From: Pseudobdellovibrionaceae bacterium
Lineage (GTDB): Bacteria; Bdellovibrionota; Bdellovibrionia; Bdellovibrionales; UBA1609
Direction of reading: 5' to 3'
Assembly: GCA_023898385.1 (NCBI GenBank)
Contig: CP060220.1
Span: forward strand, 3,162,001 to 3,226,000
Length of the DNA: 64,000 nt
This document shows positions 8,278 through 15,916 of the stretch, piece by piece (position 1 is the stretch's first letter; every line of letters begins with the position of its first letter). Both the position numbers and the translations under genes were made by a program. The notes under the pieces are model-generated. The model was not told where the DNA came from and did no database searches. It worked only from the letters and a program-made list of their open reading frames with translations.

Positions 8278-8880
8278 ATGAAAGCTGATCATGAAATTAT
8301 CGATGCAGTAAAAAGTGGGGACCGTGCGAAGTTTTCGGTTCTTGTGAGTCGCCATCAACAGGCCATGATGAGATTGGCCGTACGGATGACCCGGGATTGG
8401 GAGCAAGCGGAGGATATTGTGCAAGAGAGCTTCCTTAAGGCCTTTCAAAAACTCAATTCATTTGAGGGGCGCTCAAGTTTTAAAAGCTGGCTGTACCAAA
8501 TCACTTTAAATACTGCCAGAAACAAGCTTCGTCGAAAAAACTTCGACTTCATTGATATTTCAGATGTGCCACTAGCCGTTGGACCCAAAGTTGAAAAAGG
8601 AATGGCGCAAATGGATACACAATATATGTTGCGATCTGAGATTGAAAAGCTGCCCAGTCGTCAACGCATGGCTTTAGAGTTGCGCATTTATGAAGATCTC
8701 AGTTTTAAAGAAGTGGCAGAGATTATGGATTGCCCCTACGACACGGCAAAGGCCAATTACCGTCATGCTCTATTGAAGATGCGGCAAGAGCTAGAGGGTT
8801 TAGATGGATTTAAGTACTTCAGTGAGTTTTTGAGCTCGTCGAACGGAAATTACAAAGGACAGTATGCGGAGGTGGATTGA
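8278..8880 (+). CDS. ECF (RpoE-like) RNA polymerase sigma factor
   Basis: A 200-residue sigma factor with region 2 (residues about 10-80: RHQQAMMRLAVRMTRDW, then QAEDIVQESFLKAF and FKSWLYQITLNTARNKLRR) and region 4 (about 125-175: LPSRQRMALELRIYEDLS, then FKEVAEIMDCP). It should direct RNA polymerase to a specific promoter set. Its position after an FHA-GGDEF cyclase matches Bdellovibrio Bd0743, an RpoE-like factor linked to stress and chaperone gene control. The stop codon overlaps the start of the next small gene, so that gene is a natural candidate regulator. Confidence 0.92.
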   Translation: MKADHEIIDAVKSGDRAKFSVLVSRHQQAMMRLAVRMTRDWEQAEDIVQESFLKAFQKLNSFEGRSSFKSWLYQITLNTARNKLRRKNFDFIDISDVPLAVGPKVEKGMAQMDTQYMLRSEIEKLPSRQRMALELRIYEDLSFKEVAEIMDCPYDTAKANYRHALLKMRQELEGLDGFKYFSEFLSSSNGNYKGQYAEVD

Positions 8881-9215
8881 TGTTTAAAGAGCAAAGTGCA
8901 ATGGATGAAGCTTGGTGGGTAGACTACGTGGAAGGAGAGGGGGATCCGTTTTGGCGGGAAACCCTCTCAGAGCTACTGGATCACTCAGAAATGGATCGCC
9001 ATATCGTTGAAAATCTAAAGCGCACTCGGAGGTGGGTTTGGCAGAGCAACCCCACCCAACAGATAAGAGAGTTCGCCCCAGAAGGATGGGAAAAACAACA
9101 GCATGATAAAATCATGCAAGCCATTATCATAGCTGATATGGAACCGTCCCCACCAACGTGGCGGTCATTTCTACAAAAAAGCACCAAGTGGTTCAAGGTG
9201 GGCGAAGCCAGGTAG
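8880..9215 (+). CDS. Small protein translationally coupled to the sigma factor (candidate anti-sigma)
   Basis: The 111-residue protein starts at an ATG sharing one base with the sigma TGA stop (TGATG), with a GGAGG ribosome site inside the sigma gene. It is acidic in its N-terminal half and rich in Trp (EAWWVDYVEGEG, then TRRWVWQSN). It has no signal peptide or clear membrane segment, and no zinc-binding ZAS motif (HxxxCxxC). I do not recognise the family. Coupling to an ECF sigma gene suggests it binds or controls that sigma factor, but this rests only on position. Confidence 0.7.
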   Translation: MFKEQSAMDEAWWVDYVEGEGDPFWRETLSELLDHSEMDRHIVENLKRTRRWVWQSNPTQQIREFAPEGWEKQQHDKIMQAIIIADMEPSPPTWRSFLQKSTKWFKVGEAR

Positions 9216-9233
9216 GTGAATCTCCAAAAGGTT

Positions 9234-10286
9234 TCACTCAATCCAATTTTTCAGTTCTTTGGCGGGGTCGCCGGTGCCCTCGAGTTTCTTGCAGGCGGCG
9301 ATGAGTTTTTTAAAATCGCCGTCGAATTCAATTGCTAGTTTCTCGAAATCACTGAGGTCGTGAAAGTAGGTTTTATAAGATAACAAATTCGCATTATTGA
9401 GGGGCCGACTCGTAAACTGATCGTACTTCTGTGAGAGTAGTTTTGGTTGCAACTCGTTTTTGAAGCGATCTTTTATTTGTTGAATGCGATTTTCTTTTTC
9501 TGACTTTATTGTAAGCTCGGGCGTGTTTTCATACCAAGCTTGCAACTGTTTAAGCTCATGGCCAATAAACTGTGAAAAAAGTTGATCATCGTGATTTTCG
9601 TCCCGAATGACTTTGACTGTTTTTGAATTAGGTCCTTCTCGTTCTAAGTAGTAAAGTTCAGTGCCTTTGTTTCCTAAAAAGGTGGCAAGGCTTTCATTGA
9701 AGTTGGCATGACCCTTAATAAATATGGTGGCGTGTACGGTTTCATGAATAATGACATTAACAAGATCGTGGTCACGGTAGCGAAGCATACTTGATAAAAT
9801 AGGGTCATCAAACCATCCCAGGGTGCTGTAGGCCGACACCCCCCGCACATAGGTGTCATACTTTTCTTTTGGAAATTCTTTCGCAGCGTCGTGGGCTTCT
9901 TGTTCCGAATAAAACCCTCGATAGGGCATGCTGCCTACAATGGGGTACCACCAGGTGTGGGGTTTAAGTTCATAGGCTGGTGCGGCTCGCAACACCCAGG
10001 TCACATAGGGTCGATCGAGATCAACGTAAGTTGTGTAGTTATCTGTGGGTGTAAGGCCCAGGTTTTTCTCGGCAAATTGGCGAGCATCTAATGCCAGTTG
10101 CAATTTTTGTTTTTTAGCTGGAGCCACCTTATTTTCTTGCATTACCGATTGGATCTCTTGACGAGCGTTTAGGATTTTTACGTGTTCATAACTTGATTTC
10201 ACTAAGTAGGTTGCAAGACACCCAGGAAGTAGAGGGGTTATAAAAGCCAAAAGGACAACACCAGACTTTTCTTTTACAGAAACCAT
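9234..10286 (-). CDS. Putative aminopeptidase lipoprotein (DUF2265/PF10023 type)
   Basis: A 350-residue predicted zinc peptidase anchored by a lipobox (LLPGC, Cys23). The motif HETVH near residue 182, followed about 16 residues later by NESLATF, is the metal-binding arrangement of this family, with the Glu of NES as third ligand. Upstream are YVRGVSAYSTLGWFDDP and LRYRD segments also typical of it. The protein would act in the periplasm or at the outer membrane. Its start overlaps the end of the upstream barrel gene by 13 bp, so the two are co-translated. The physiological substrate is unknown. Confidence 0.8.
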   Translation of the reverse strand: MVSVKEKSGVVLLAFITPLLPGCLATYLVKSSYEHVKILNARQEIQSVMQENKVAPAKKQKLQLALDARQFAEKNLGLTPTDNYTTYVDLDRPYVTWVLRAAPAYELKPHTWWYPIVGSMPYRGFYSEQEAHDAAKEFPKEKYDTYVRGVSAYSTLGWFDDPILSSMLRYRDHDLVNVIIHETVHATIFIKGHANFNESLATFLGNKGTELYYLEREGPNSKTVKVIRDENHDDQLFSQFIGHELKQLQAWYENTPELTIKSEKENRIQQIKDRFKNELQPKLLSQKYDQFTSRPLNNANLLSYKTYFHDLSDFEKLAIEFDGDFKKLIAACKKLEGTGDPAKELKNWIE

Positions 10287-10936
10287 GATAAGCCAGCTCG
10301 CCCCGCATAGTCCCAGGTGACCGGTTCTGTGGTGTCTTCATTTTGAGGGCTTGACCAAGTCTCACCACCGATCTTGATAGAAAACGTATCAGATAAACGA
10401 ATCTTAATCCCTATCCCAGCACTTGGAACGGTACCGTGTTGATCACCAGTCTTAATTCGACTGCCCTCGCTGGGTACTTCGAGATAAAGATTTTTTTCGA
10501 GGTAAGCGGCGCCTAATTTTATATACGGCTGAACGGGTTGCTTGCGACTAGCAAACGAAATCACAAGATCAAGACCTGTCATCTGAAATTGTGTTTTGTA
10601 AATTCGCTGTAAGTCAGAAGTGGCTTGGGCACTGAGTTCAGAAAGGCCATCGGTGTAACTGAGTTCTAGAGCCGACATATCCCAAAAATAGTAAGAAATC
10701 GAGCCAGTGTAAGAGTTTGATTGTTGGTAGTTGGCATCATCAAAACGTGAAGCCTTGTAGTTGATGGACCCACTGATTTCCATCAACCCAGCAAATGCAG
10801 ACGGCAGCAGCAAAAATTGAACAGCAAAAAAAGGCAGAAAAAATTTACCGAAAGAGCGAGAATAAATCAGAGCATTGTGAACGAAAAGTTTCATACCTTT
10901 AATCATAACAGAAGACCGTCTTTGGCTTAACAGCAT
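10274..10936 (-). CDS. Outer-membrane beta-barrel protein
   Basis: Up to 220 residues with a signal peptide ending in SAFA at about residue 49 from the most upstream start. The true start may be one of the internal ATGs (residues 11 or 15), since no strong ribosome site decides it. The mature part alternates aromatic and polar residues in beta-strand patterns (SGSINYKASRF, YTGSISYYFWDM) and ends with Phe-Leu, typical of an eight-stranded OmpW/OmpA-like barrel. It lies between a TonB-like gene and an aminopeptidase lipoprotein gene on the same strand, suggesting an envelope operon. No specific ligand can be named. Confidence 0.75.
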   Translation of the reverse strand: MLLSQRRSSVMIKGMKLFVHNALIYSRSFGKFFLPFFAVQFLLLPSAFAGLMEISGSINYKASRFDDANYQQSNSYTGSISYYFWDMSALELSYTDGLSELSAQATSDLQRIYKTQFQMTGLDLVISFASRKQPVQPYIKLGAAYLEKNLYLEVPSEGSRIKTGDQHGTVPSAGIGIKIRLSDTFSIKIGGETWSSPQNEDTTEPVTWDYAGRAGLSWFL

Positions 10937-10958
10937 CTAGGGTGAGGGCGCGTGAACT

Positions 10959-11780
10959 CTACCTTTCGCCACGGGCAATTTGTCGAGGGTCCCAGAAAAT
11001 ATGAAAGGCATAATGAAGATGAATGTACCCGTCATCTTGAATCATTTCTTCTGGGGGGTTTATAAAGGGCGTGGCCTGTAAAAAGGTCTGTGTAACAGCT
11101 TCATCTAGCTCTTCAACGCCGGAGCTCGTATGAATCAACGTTTTATGGTGTCTGCCTTGCGGGTCTAAAATAACTTCCACTTGGGTCACACGCTCTTTGT
11201 TGGACCAATTATACAATTCACTCGTAGTGGCCCTGCGAATGGCGTCATTAACCTTCCACGACCACCGAGAACCCACCTGTTGATTAATGCGGGCGTAATA
11301 GGTGTAAAATAAAAATTGATCTGTATTTAAGCTTGTGAATCCGCCTTTAGAAATCATCGGGATGTAGTTTTGCGTTCCGCCGTCGCCAATGACCACATTT
11401 TCTTGAAGGGAATTTGGCAAGACGGAGGTTTCTTTTTTCACAATTTCAGAAAAATCATTTTTTGGAACGAGATTATTTAGTTTGTTAGGGGCTTTTTTTC
11501 CGCCGGGTTTACCATGGGCAATCTGCTGTTTTTTCACTCGTTGGGTGCGCTTAGAAACCAGTTGAGTTTGTTCGTCGATTTTTTTCTTAAGCTCTTCCAG
11601 TTTAGAGGTTTGGCCTTGATCTTCTACGACGGTTTTTTGCCCGTGTCGGTCGAGCACGACGATATCCACGGCGGATTTATTTCGAGATGGGGGGCTTTCA
11701 ATTTGAGCGGCCGTCCACAGTAAAAAAATGTGGATGGCAACACTCAGTATAAGACCATGAAATATAAAGGTTTTTCTCAA
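10959..11780 (-). CDS. TonB-family energy-transducing protein
   Basis: The 273-residue protein has one N-terminal membrane anchor (residues about 7-25, HGLILSVAIHIFLLWTAA). A periplasmic linker rich in Lys/Gln and coiled-coil-like follows (60-120), then a C-terminal domain with the TonB-type pattern: RVTQVEVILDPQGRHHKT, the ELDEAVTQTFLQATPF segment and a final beta-strand. It lacks a long Pro-rich EP/KP spacer. TonB proteins carry inner-membrane ExbB/ExbD motor energy to outer-membrane proteins. The adjacent barrel gene could be the partner, but no ExbB/D gene is next to it. Confidence 0.7.
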   Translation of the reverse strand: MRKTFIFHGLILSVAIHIFLLWTAAQIESPPSRNKSAVDIVVLDRHGQKTVVEDQGQTSKLEELKKKIDEQTQLVSKRTQRVKKQQIAHGKPGGKKAPNKLNNLVPKNDFSEIVKKETSVLPNSLQENVVIGDGGTQNYIPMISKGGFTSLNTDQFLFYTYYARINQQVGSRWSWKVNDAIRRATTSELYNWSNKERVTQVEVILDPQGRHHKTLIHTSSGVEELDEAVTQTFLQATPFINPPEEMIQDDGYIHLHYAFHIFWDPRQIARGER

Positions 11781-11868
11781 ACTTAACCCTCCGCCTAGCG
11801 ATCATACCAGCAAAAAATTCTAAAGTTGAGACAAAACCTGCCGATAAGTCCTGTGGTTGGGGGACAGT

Positions 11869-12396
11869 ATGCAAGACAAGTTTAATAATGTCATTGAGTT
11901 GCGTAAGTATAAGAAATCACAAGATAAGGGCCGGGAGCAGGGCGGAGTCAAGCCTGGGGCGCCGGTACTGGATATGACAGAGCGGCGGCAGCAGATTATT
12001 GATGATGAGCGCCGCGAAGTAAAACGAACAATTCTGACAGGATTCATCGGTGCCTTTGTTGTGGTGCCCAACCAGGGCCTTGTTAAGGTCGCCATCTACG
12101 ACATCTCAGAAAATGGAATTGCATTTGATATGGTCTCAAGTGCCGGCCAATTTAAATCCGGAGAAGAAGTGGCCATGCGAGTTTATTTGAGTCACAACAC
12201 CTATTTTCCATTTGTAGTGAAGGTAAAAAATATTCGTGAAGTGTTAGACGAGGGCGTAGTCCGCCATGGTTCAGGTTTTGTTGGTGGCACAGTGAACGAC
12301 ATGGCCCTTGAACATTTTGTGAAGTTTATCGAGAATGTCAGTGCAAGTCTAGAGAGGGATTCTGGCGACGTGATGGTTTCTAATCTTTCACGATAG
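11869..12396 (+). CDS. PilZ-domain protein (cyclic-di-GMP receptor candidate)
   Basis: A 175-residue cytoplasmic protein. The ATG at 11869 follows GGGGGACAGT and is preferred over an upstream TTG. The N-terminal 45 residues are charged and probably disordered. A PilZ domain covers about 45-160. It has the arginine motif ERREVKR and a later DISENGIAFD matching D/NxSxxG, so the c-di-GMP binding residues are present. It may read the signal made by the cyclase at 7014. It precedes the full-length PIN-PhoH gene by 67 bp on the same strand. Confidence 0.85.
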   Translation: MQDKFNNVIELRKYKKSQDKGREQGGVKPGAPVLDMTERRQQIIDDERREVKRTILTGFIGAFVVVPNQGLVKVAIYDISENGIAFDMVSSAGQFKSGEEVAMRVYLSHNTYFPFVVKVKNIREVLDEGVVRHGSGFVGGTVNDMALEHFVKFIENVSASLERDSGDVMVSNLSR

Positions 12397-12463
12397 AGCC
12401 CTGAGCGACAAATCACTGGCGTGTTGCGTCTGCTAGACGATTTTTCTTCACAACTTAAGTCCA

Positions 12464-13813
12464 ATGCGTTCTCATGGACTTATGAATGCTCAAAATCGTA
12501 CAAATCGAAAAATAGTTATTGATACCAACGTAATTCTTTTTGACGCTCTAGCGATCAACAAGTTTCGCAATGCCGATATTTATGTGCCCTTCGTAGTCAT
12601 TGAAGAGATCGATCGATTTAAGCGGGACCTTGGTGAAAACGGTCGAAATGCGCGGCAGTTCAGTCGATTTATTGACGTACTGAGAGGCAAGGGCTCTTTG
12701 GCTGAAGGCGTGCTGCTGGAAAACAGCGGTTCCTACTTGTACGTCAGTTCTGATGCACCAACTGCGGGAATGCCCCCTGAGCTTGAGGGAATGAAAGCGG
12801 ATAACCGTATTCTAGCAAAAGCGATGGAGCTTCAAACTCAATTCACTGACGCTCAGGTGGAGTTGGTAACAAAAGACATTAATCTTCGCATTAAGGCCGA
12901 TGTTTTTGGCGTTGAGGCGAAAGACTATGAACCCGAAAAAGTACACTCCGACGAGATGTACACAGGCCTTGCTGAAATTGACGTAGACCCCGAGCGCATA
13001 GATGCGTTTTACAAAGAAAAACGTTTCGATGTAAATGATGATGATACGCGAGTCTATGCAAATCAATATGTGCTACTAAAAGACAGATCTAACCCCAATC
13101 ACAGCGCCATTGGACGATACAGCGCTAAGGACAAGGGCGTGGTTCCGTTGATTTCACCCACCGAGTCCATTTGGGGGATTCATCCTCGCAATATGGAGCA
13201 AAGCTTTGCTTTAGACTGTCTGCTCAATGATGAAATTTTATTTGTTTCGCTTGTGGGAAAAGCGGGCACCGGAAAAACTCTTTTGGCCCTGGCGGCGGGG
13301 TTATATAAAACTCTTGATGAGGGCCGCTTTCAACGGCTCTTGGTGAGTCGGCCGATTTTTCCAATGGGGCGAGACATCGGTTACTTGCCCGGTGACGTTG
13401 AACAAAAGCTCAACCCTTGGATGCAACCCATTTTTGACAACGTGGAATTTCTGATGGGGTCAGACAAAAAGGCCGCCGGACGGGCCCGTGAGTTGATCAA
13501 TCAGGGGATGCTAAACATCGAACCGTTGACCTATATTCGTGGGCGAAGCATTCCCAATCAGTTTTTGATCGTGGATGAGGCCCAAAACCTGACTCCACAC
13601 GAAATCAAGACTATCGTCACACGGGCCGGACAAAATACCAAAGTCGTGCTTACGGGCGATCGTTATCAAATTGATAACCCTTATGTGGATTCTGCTAATA
13701 GTGGACTAACCTACTCGGTAGAACGCTTTAAGGGTCAACCGCTTTCGGCTCACGTCACACTCTCTAAGGGAGAGCGTTCAGAGCTGGCAGAGCTAGCGGC
13801 GAATATTTTATAA
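12464..13813 (+). CDS. PIN-PhoH family RNA-processing ATPase
   Basis: The 449-residue protein combines an N-terminal PIN nuclease domain (residues about 14-150, KIVIDTNVILFDALA, an acidic EEIDRFK and a later VTKDINLRIKAD) with a C-terminal PhoH P-loop ATPase. Walker A is GKAGTGKT (265-272) and Walker B is FLIVDEAQNLTPHE. This PhoH2-type arrangement is linked to RNA unwinding and cleavage. The start is uncertain: 12464, or the ATG at 12482 giving MNAQNRTNRK. A second PIN-PhoH paralogue, apparently with a signal peptide, begins at 515. Confidence 0.93.
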   Translation: MRSHGLMNAQNRTNRKIVIDTNVILFDALAINKFRNADIYVPFVVIEEIDRFKRDLGENGRNARQFSRFIDVLRGKGSLAEGVLLENSGSYLYVSSDAPTAGMPPELEGMKADNRILAKAMELQTQFTDAQVELVTKDINLRIKADVFGVEAKDYEPEKVHSDEMYTGLAEIDVDPERIDAFYKEKRFDVNDDDTRVYANQYVLLKDRSNPNHSAIGRYSAKDKGVVPLISPTESIWGIHPRNMEQSFALDCLLNDEILFVSLVGKAGTGKTLLALAAGLYKTLDEGRFQRLLVSRPIFPMGRDIGYLPGDVEQKLNPWMQPIFDNVEFLMGSDKKAAGRARELINQGMLNIEPLTYIRGRSIPNQFLIVDEAQNLTPHEIKTIVTRAGQNTKVVLTGDRYQIDNPYVDSANSGLTYSVERFKGQPLSAHVTLSKGERSELAELAANIL

Positions 13814-13893
13814 GTCAAAGGTCCAGATTCATTTAAGTTCTCTGCTCCTATTGCCGAATCAAAGAGTGAAGAAAAGCAATAGGAGTGCGCACT

Positions 13894-14169
13894 ATGTATT
13901 TGCAGGGAAATTTGCAAGCCGTCTTTGATGCCCTTTACCACATGGGTGTCATTGATCCGGTTTTAGATATGGATTGGTCACAAGTCATGGATGAATTGCC
14001 ATACCATTACGAGCAGTTTTCGCAAGTTGTAGCCGTGGCAAATCGAAATTTGTCCGTGGATGAGCTTGTTAGAGAACTCAATCAATTTGATGAAATGAGT
14101 TTAAGTTACTTGGCGATTGAAGTGGCTAAAGAGCTGGCTGATTTTCACAGCCGGGAGACATTGCACTAA
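13894..14169 (+). CDS. Hypothetical protein, first gene of a cpaF-containing operon
   Basis: A 91-residue acidic protein. The ATG at 13894 has AGGAG eight bases upstream, which is better than the in-frame GTG at 13885. It is predicted to be helical and soluble, with no signal peptide (MDWSQVMDELPYHYEQF, then SLSYLAIEVAKELADF). I do not recognise a family. Eleven bp separate it from the cupredoxin-like gene and then the CpaF ATPase, so it may belong to the same secretion or pilus function. Confidence 0.75.
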   Translation: MYLQGNLQAVFDALYHMGVIDPVLDMDWSQVMDELPYHYEQFSQVVAVANRNLSVDELVRELNQFDEMSLSYLAIEVAKELADFHSRETLH

Positions 14170-14180
14170 GGATATTATCA

Positions 14181-14693
14181 ATGGGCAATAAATTGAAGAA
14201 GGCGACAATACTATTTATAGCAGTTCTCACTGCATGGCCGGCAGGCGCTGAATGGAAGATTGACCTGTCAAGGCGCAAAGAAGAACTGGCAAGGCGAGAC
14301 ATTGCATCGGAGCAGAAAATTGCCGGTCCGATGGAAGGTCTCTTTGAACAGCTTGTGGGCCCGAACGAGCCCATTCAAGAAGTGGTTATACTGAACACAG
14401 AAAAAGGATTCTTGCCTAATTCAGTTCGTCTTTTAAAAGATCGCTACTATAGATTTCATGTTGTGAATGTTTCTGAGAACGTGAAAAACGTGAGCTTTGT
14501 GATGGACTCCTTTTCTGAGCACCATGCCACCTACTACGGAAAGATAGTGTCTTTTTATTTGCGTCCAAAAACTGAGGGTGTATTTACATTTGAGTGTCCT
14601 GAGACATCTGCACAAGGTCGGGTTGTCGTACATCCGGCCAAGGGTGAAGAGGGCATGGGCCCAGATGTTCGCCTTCCAGCCTCGAGGAACTAA
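14181..14693 (+). CDS. Secreted cupredoxin-like protein
   Basis: A 170-residue protein with a signal peptide ending in PAGA (about residue 23). A charged helical stretch follows, then a cupredoxin-like beta domain (about 70-155: GFLPNSVRLLKDRYYRFHVV, then VSFVMDSFSEHH, and GVFTFECPETSAQGRVVV). The single Cys near the end of the domain sits where a copper ligand would be. The usual trailing His/Met ligand is not obvious, so metal binding is uncertain. The gene lies 6 bp before a CpaF-type ATPase gene, an unusual partnership that suggests a periplasmic accessory to that machine. Confidence 0.75.
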   Translation: MGNKLKKATILFIAVLTAWPAGAEWKIDLSRRKEELARRDIASEQKIAGPMEGLFEQLVGPNEPIQEVVILNTEKGFLPNSVRLLKDRYYRFHVVNVSENVKNVSFVMDSFSEHHATYYGKIVSFYLRPKTEGVFTFECPETSAQGRVVVHPAKGEEGMGPDVRLPASRN

Positions 14694-14698
14694 TTAAA

Positions 14699-15799
14699 AT
14701 GGGCCAGGTTGCCGCCGACGTATTTGTTAACTCTATTAAAGGTTTCCTTGCCCCAATATGGCATCTCCTTGAGGACGAAAAAGTCACTGAAGTTATGATC
14801 AATGGACCGGACGACATATGGGTTGAGGTCGCCGGAAAAGTTAAAAAATCAGATGCAAAATTTCCTGACGAAGACGCTTTGCAAGCGGCTGTAAACAATA
14901 TCGCTCAAAGTGTGGGGCGAACGGTGAGTGAGCAAGAACCTCGTTTAGATGCTCGCTTGCCCAACGGCTATCGAATTCATGCGGTACTTCCGCCCTGTGC
15001 ACGAAATGGCACGACGGTGGCAATTCGCAAATTTTCAAAAGTTCAGATTACTCTTAAGCAGTATGTTGAGTGGGGCGCACTCACTGTCGATGCGGCTCAA
15101 TTTTTAGATCTTAGCATGAAGTTGGGTAAAAACATTCTCGTCAGTGGTGGCACGGGTTCAGGTAAAACCACTCTATTGGGTCTTCTGTGTAATCGCATTC
15201 CCTCGGGGCAGAGAGTGATTGTCATTGAAGATGCCAGCGAGTTATCCATTGAGTACGAACATGTTGTTTTCTTTGAAACACAAATGGGTGATGAGCAGGG
15301 CAGAGGCGAAGTTTCAATCACCGACTTAGTGAAAAGCAGTTTGCGTCTGCGTCCGGATCGAATCATTGTTGGTGAGGTGAGGGGTGATGAGGCCCTAGAT
15401 CTCATTCAGGCCATGAACACCGGGCACAAGGGTTGCCTTGGAACCGTTCATGCGAACTCATCTTCTGATGCCCTTGTTCGCTTGGAGGCGCTGGCCCAGG
15501 GAGCCGAGGGGGGAATCAGTGAAAAGGCCCTTCGTCACCAAATTGGGTCGGCCATAGATTTAATTGTGCAGGTCTCCCGCTACAGCGACGGGTCGCGGCG
15601 TGTGGCTGAAATCTCTGAAGTGGTGGGTTTTGATGAGGACGGCAACTACGATGTGCGCCCGATTTATGAGTTGCGTCGTCTGTTGAAAGGCGAAGATGGG
15701 CGACTGCATGGGCAAATTGAGCCTTCAGGAACGCTTCCCACCTTCATGCAAGAAATCGAAGATAACAAAATTCCTTTTCCGAGAAGTAAATTTGGTTAA
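14699..15799 (+). CDS. CpaF/VirB11-family secretion ATPase
   Basis: A 366-residue ATPase of the type II/IV secretion superfamily, CpaF (TadA-like) branch. The N-terminal domain (1-130) has the family segment EVMINGPDDIWVE. Walker A is GGTGSGKT (150-157). The Asp box and His box follow (RPDRIIVGEVRGDEAL, then GHKGCLGTVHANS). It should power assembly of a Flp/Tad-like pilus or a related export complex at the inner membrane. No other tad genes (CpaB, CpaC, TadB/C, Flp pilin) are next to it, so it either acts with genes elsewhere or has a special role with the two small genes upstream. Confidence 0.9.
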   Translation: MGQVAADVFVNSIKGFLAPIWHLLEDEKVTEVMINGPDDIWVEVAGKVKKSDAKFPDEDALQAAVNNIAQSVGRTVSEQEPRLDARLPNGYRIHAVLPPCARNGTTVAIRKFSKVQITLKQYVEWGALTVDAAQFLDLSMKLGKNILVSGGTGSGKTTLLGLLCNRIPSGQRVIVIEDASELSIEYEHVVFFETQMGDEQGRGEVSITDLVKSSLRLRPDRIIVGEVRGDEALDLIQAMNTGHKGCLGTVHANSSSDALVRLEALAQGAEGGISEKALRHQIGSAIDLIVQVSRYSDGSRRVAEISEVVGFDEDGNYDVRPIYELRRLLKGEDGRLHGQIEPSGTLPTFMQEIEDNKIPFPRSKFG

Positions 15800-15916
15800 A
15801 AAACCAGCAATCTCATCTGGGCGCTTGGCTCTCTGGGGCGACGCACAATTTTAGACGTCAAAGAGAAAATGCTTTTACCATTGAAATGCCAATAACGAGG
15901 CGATAGAACCTTTAGC

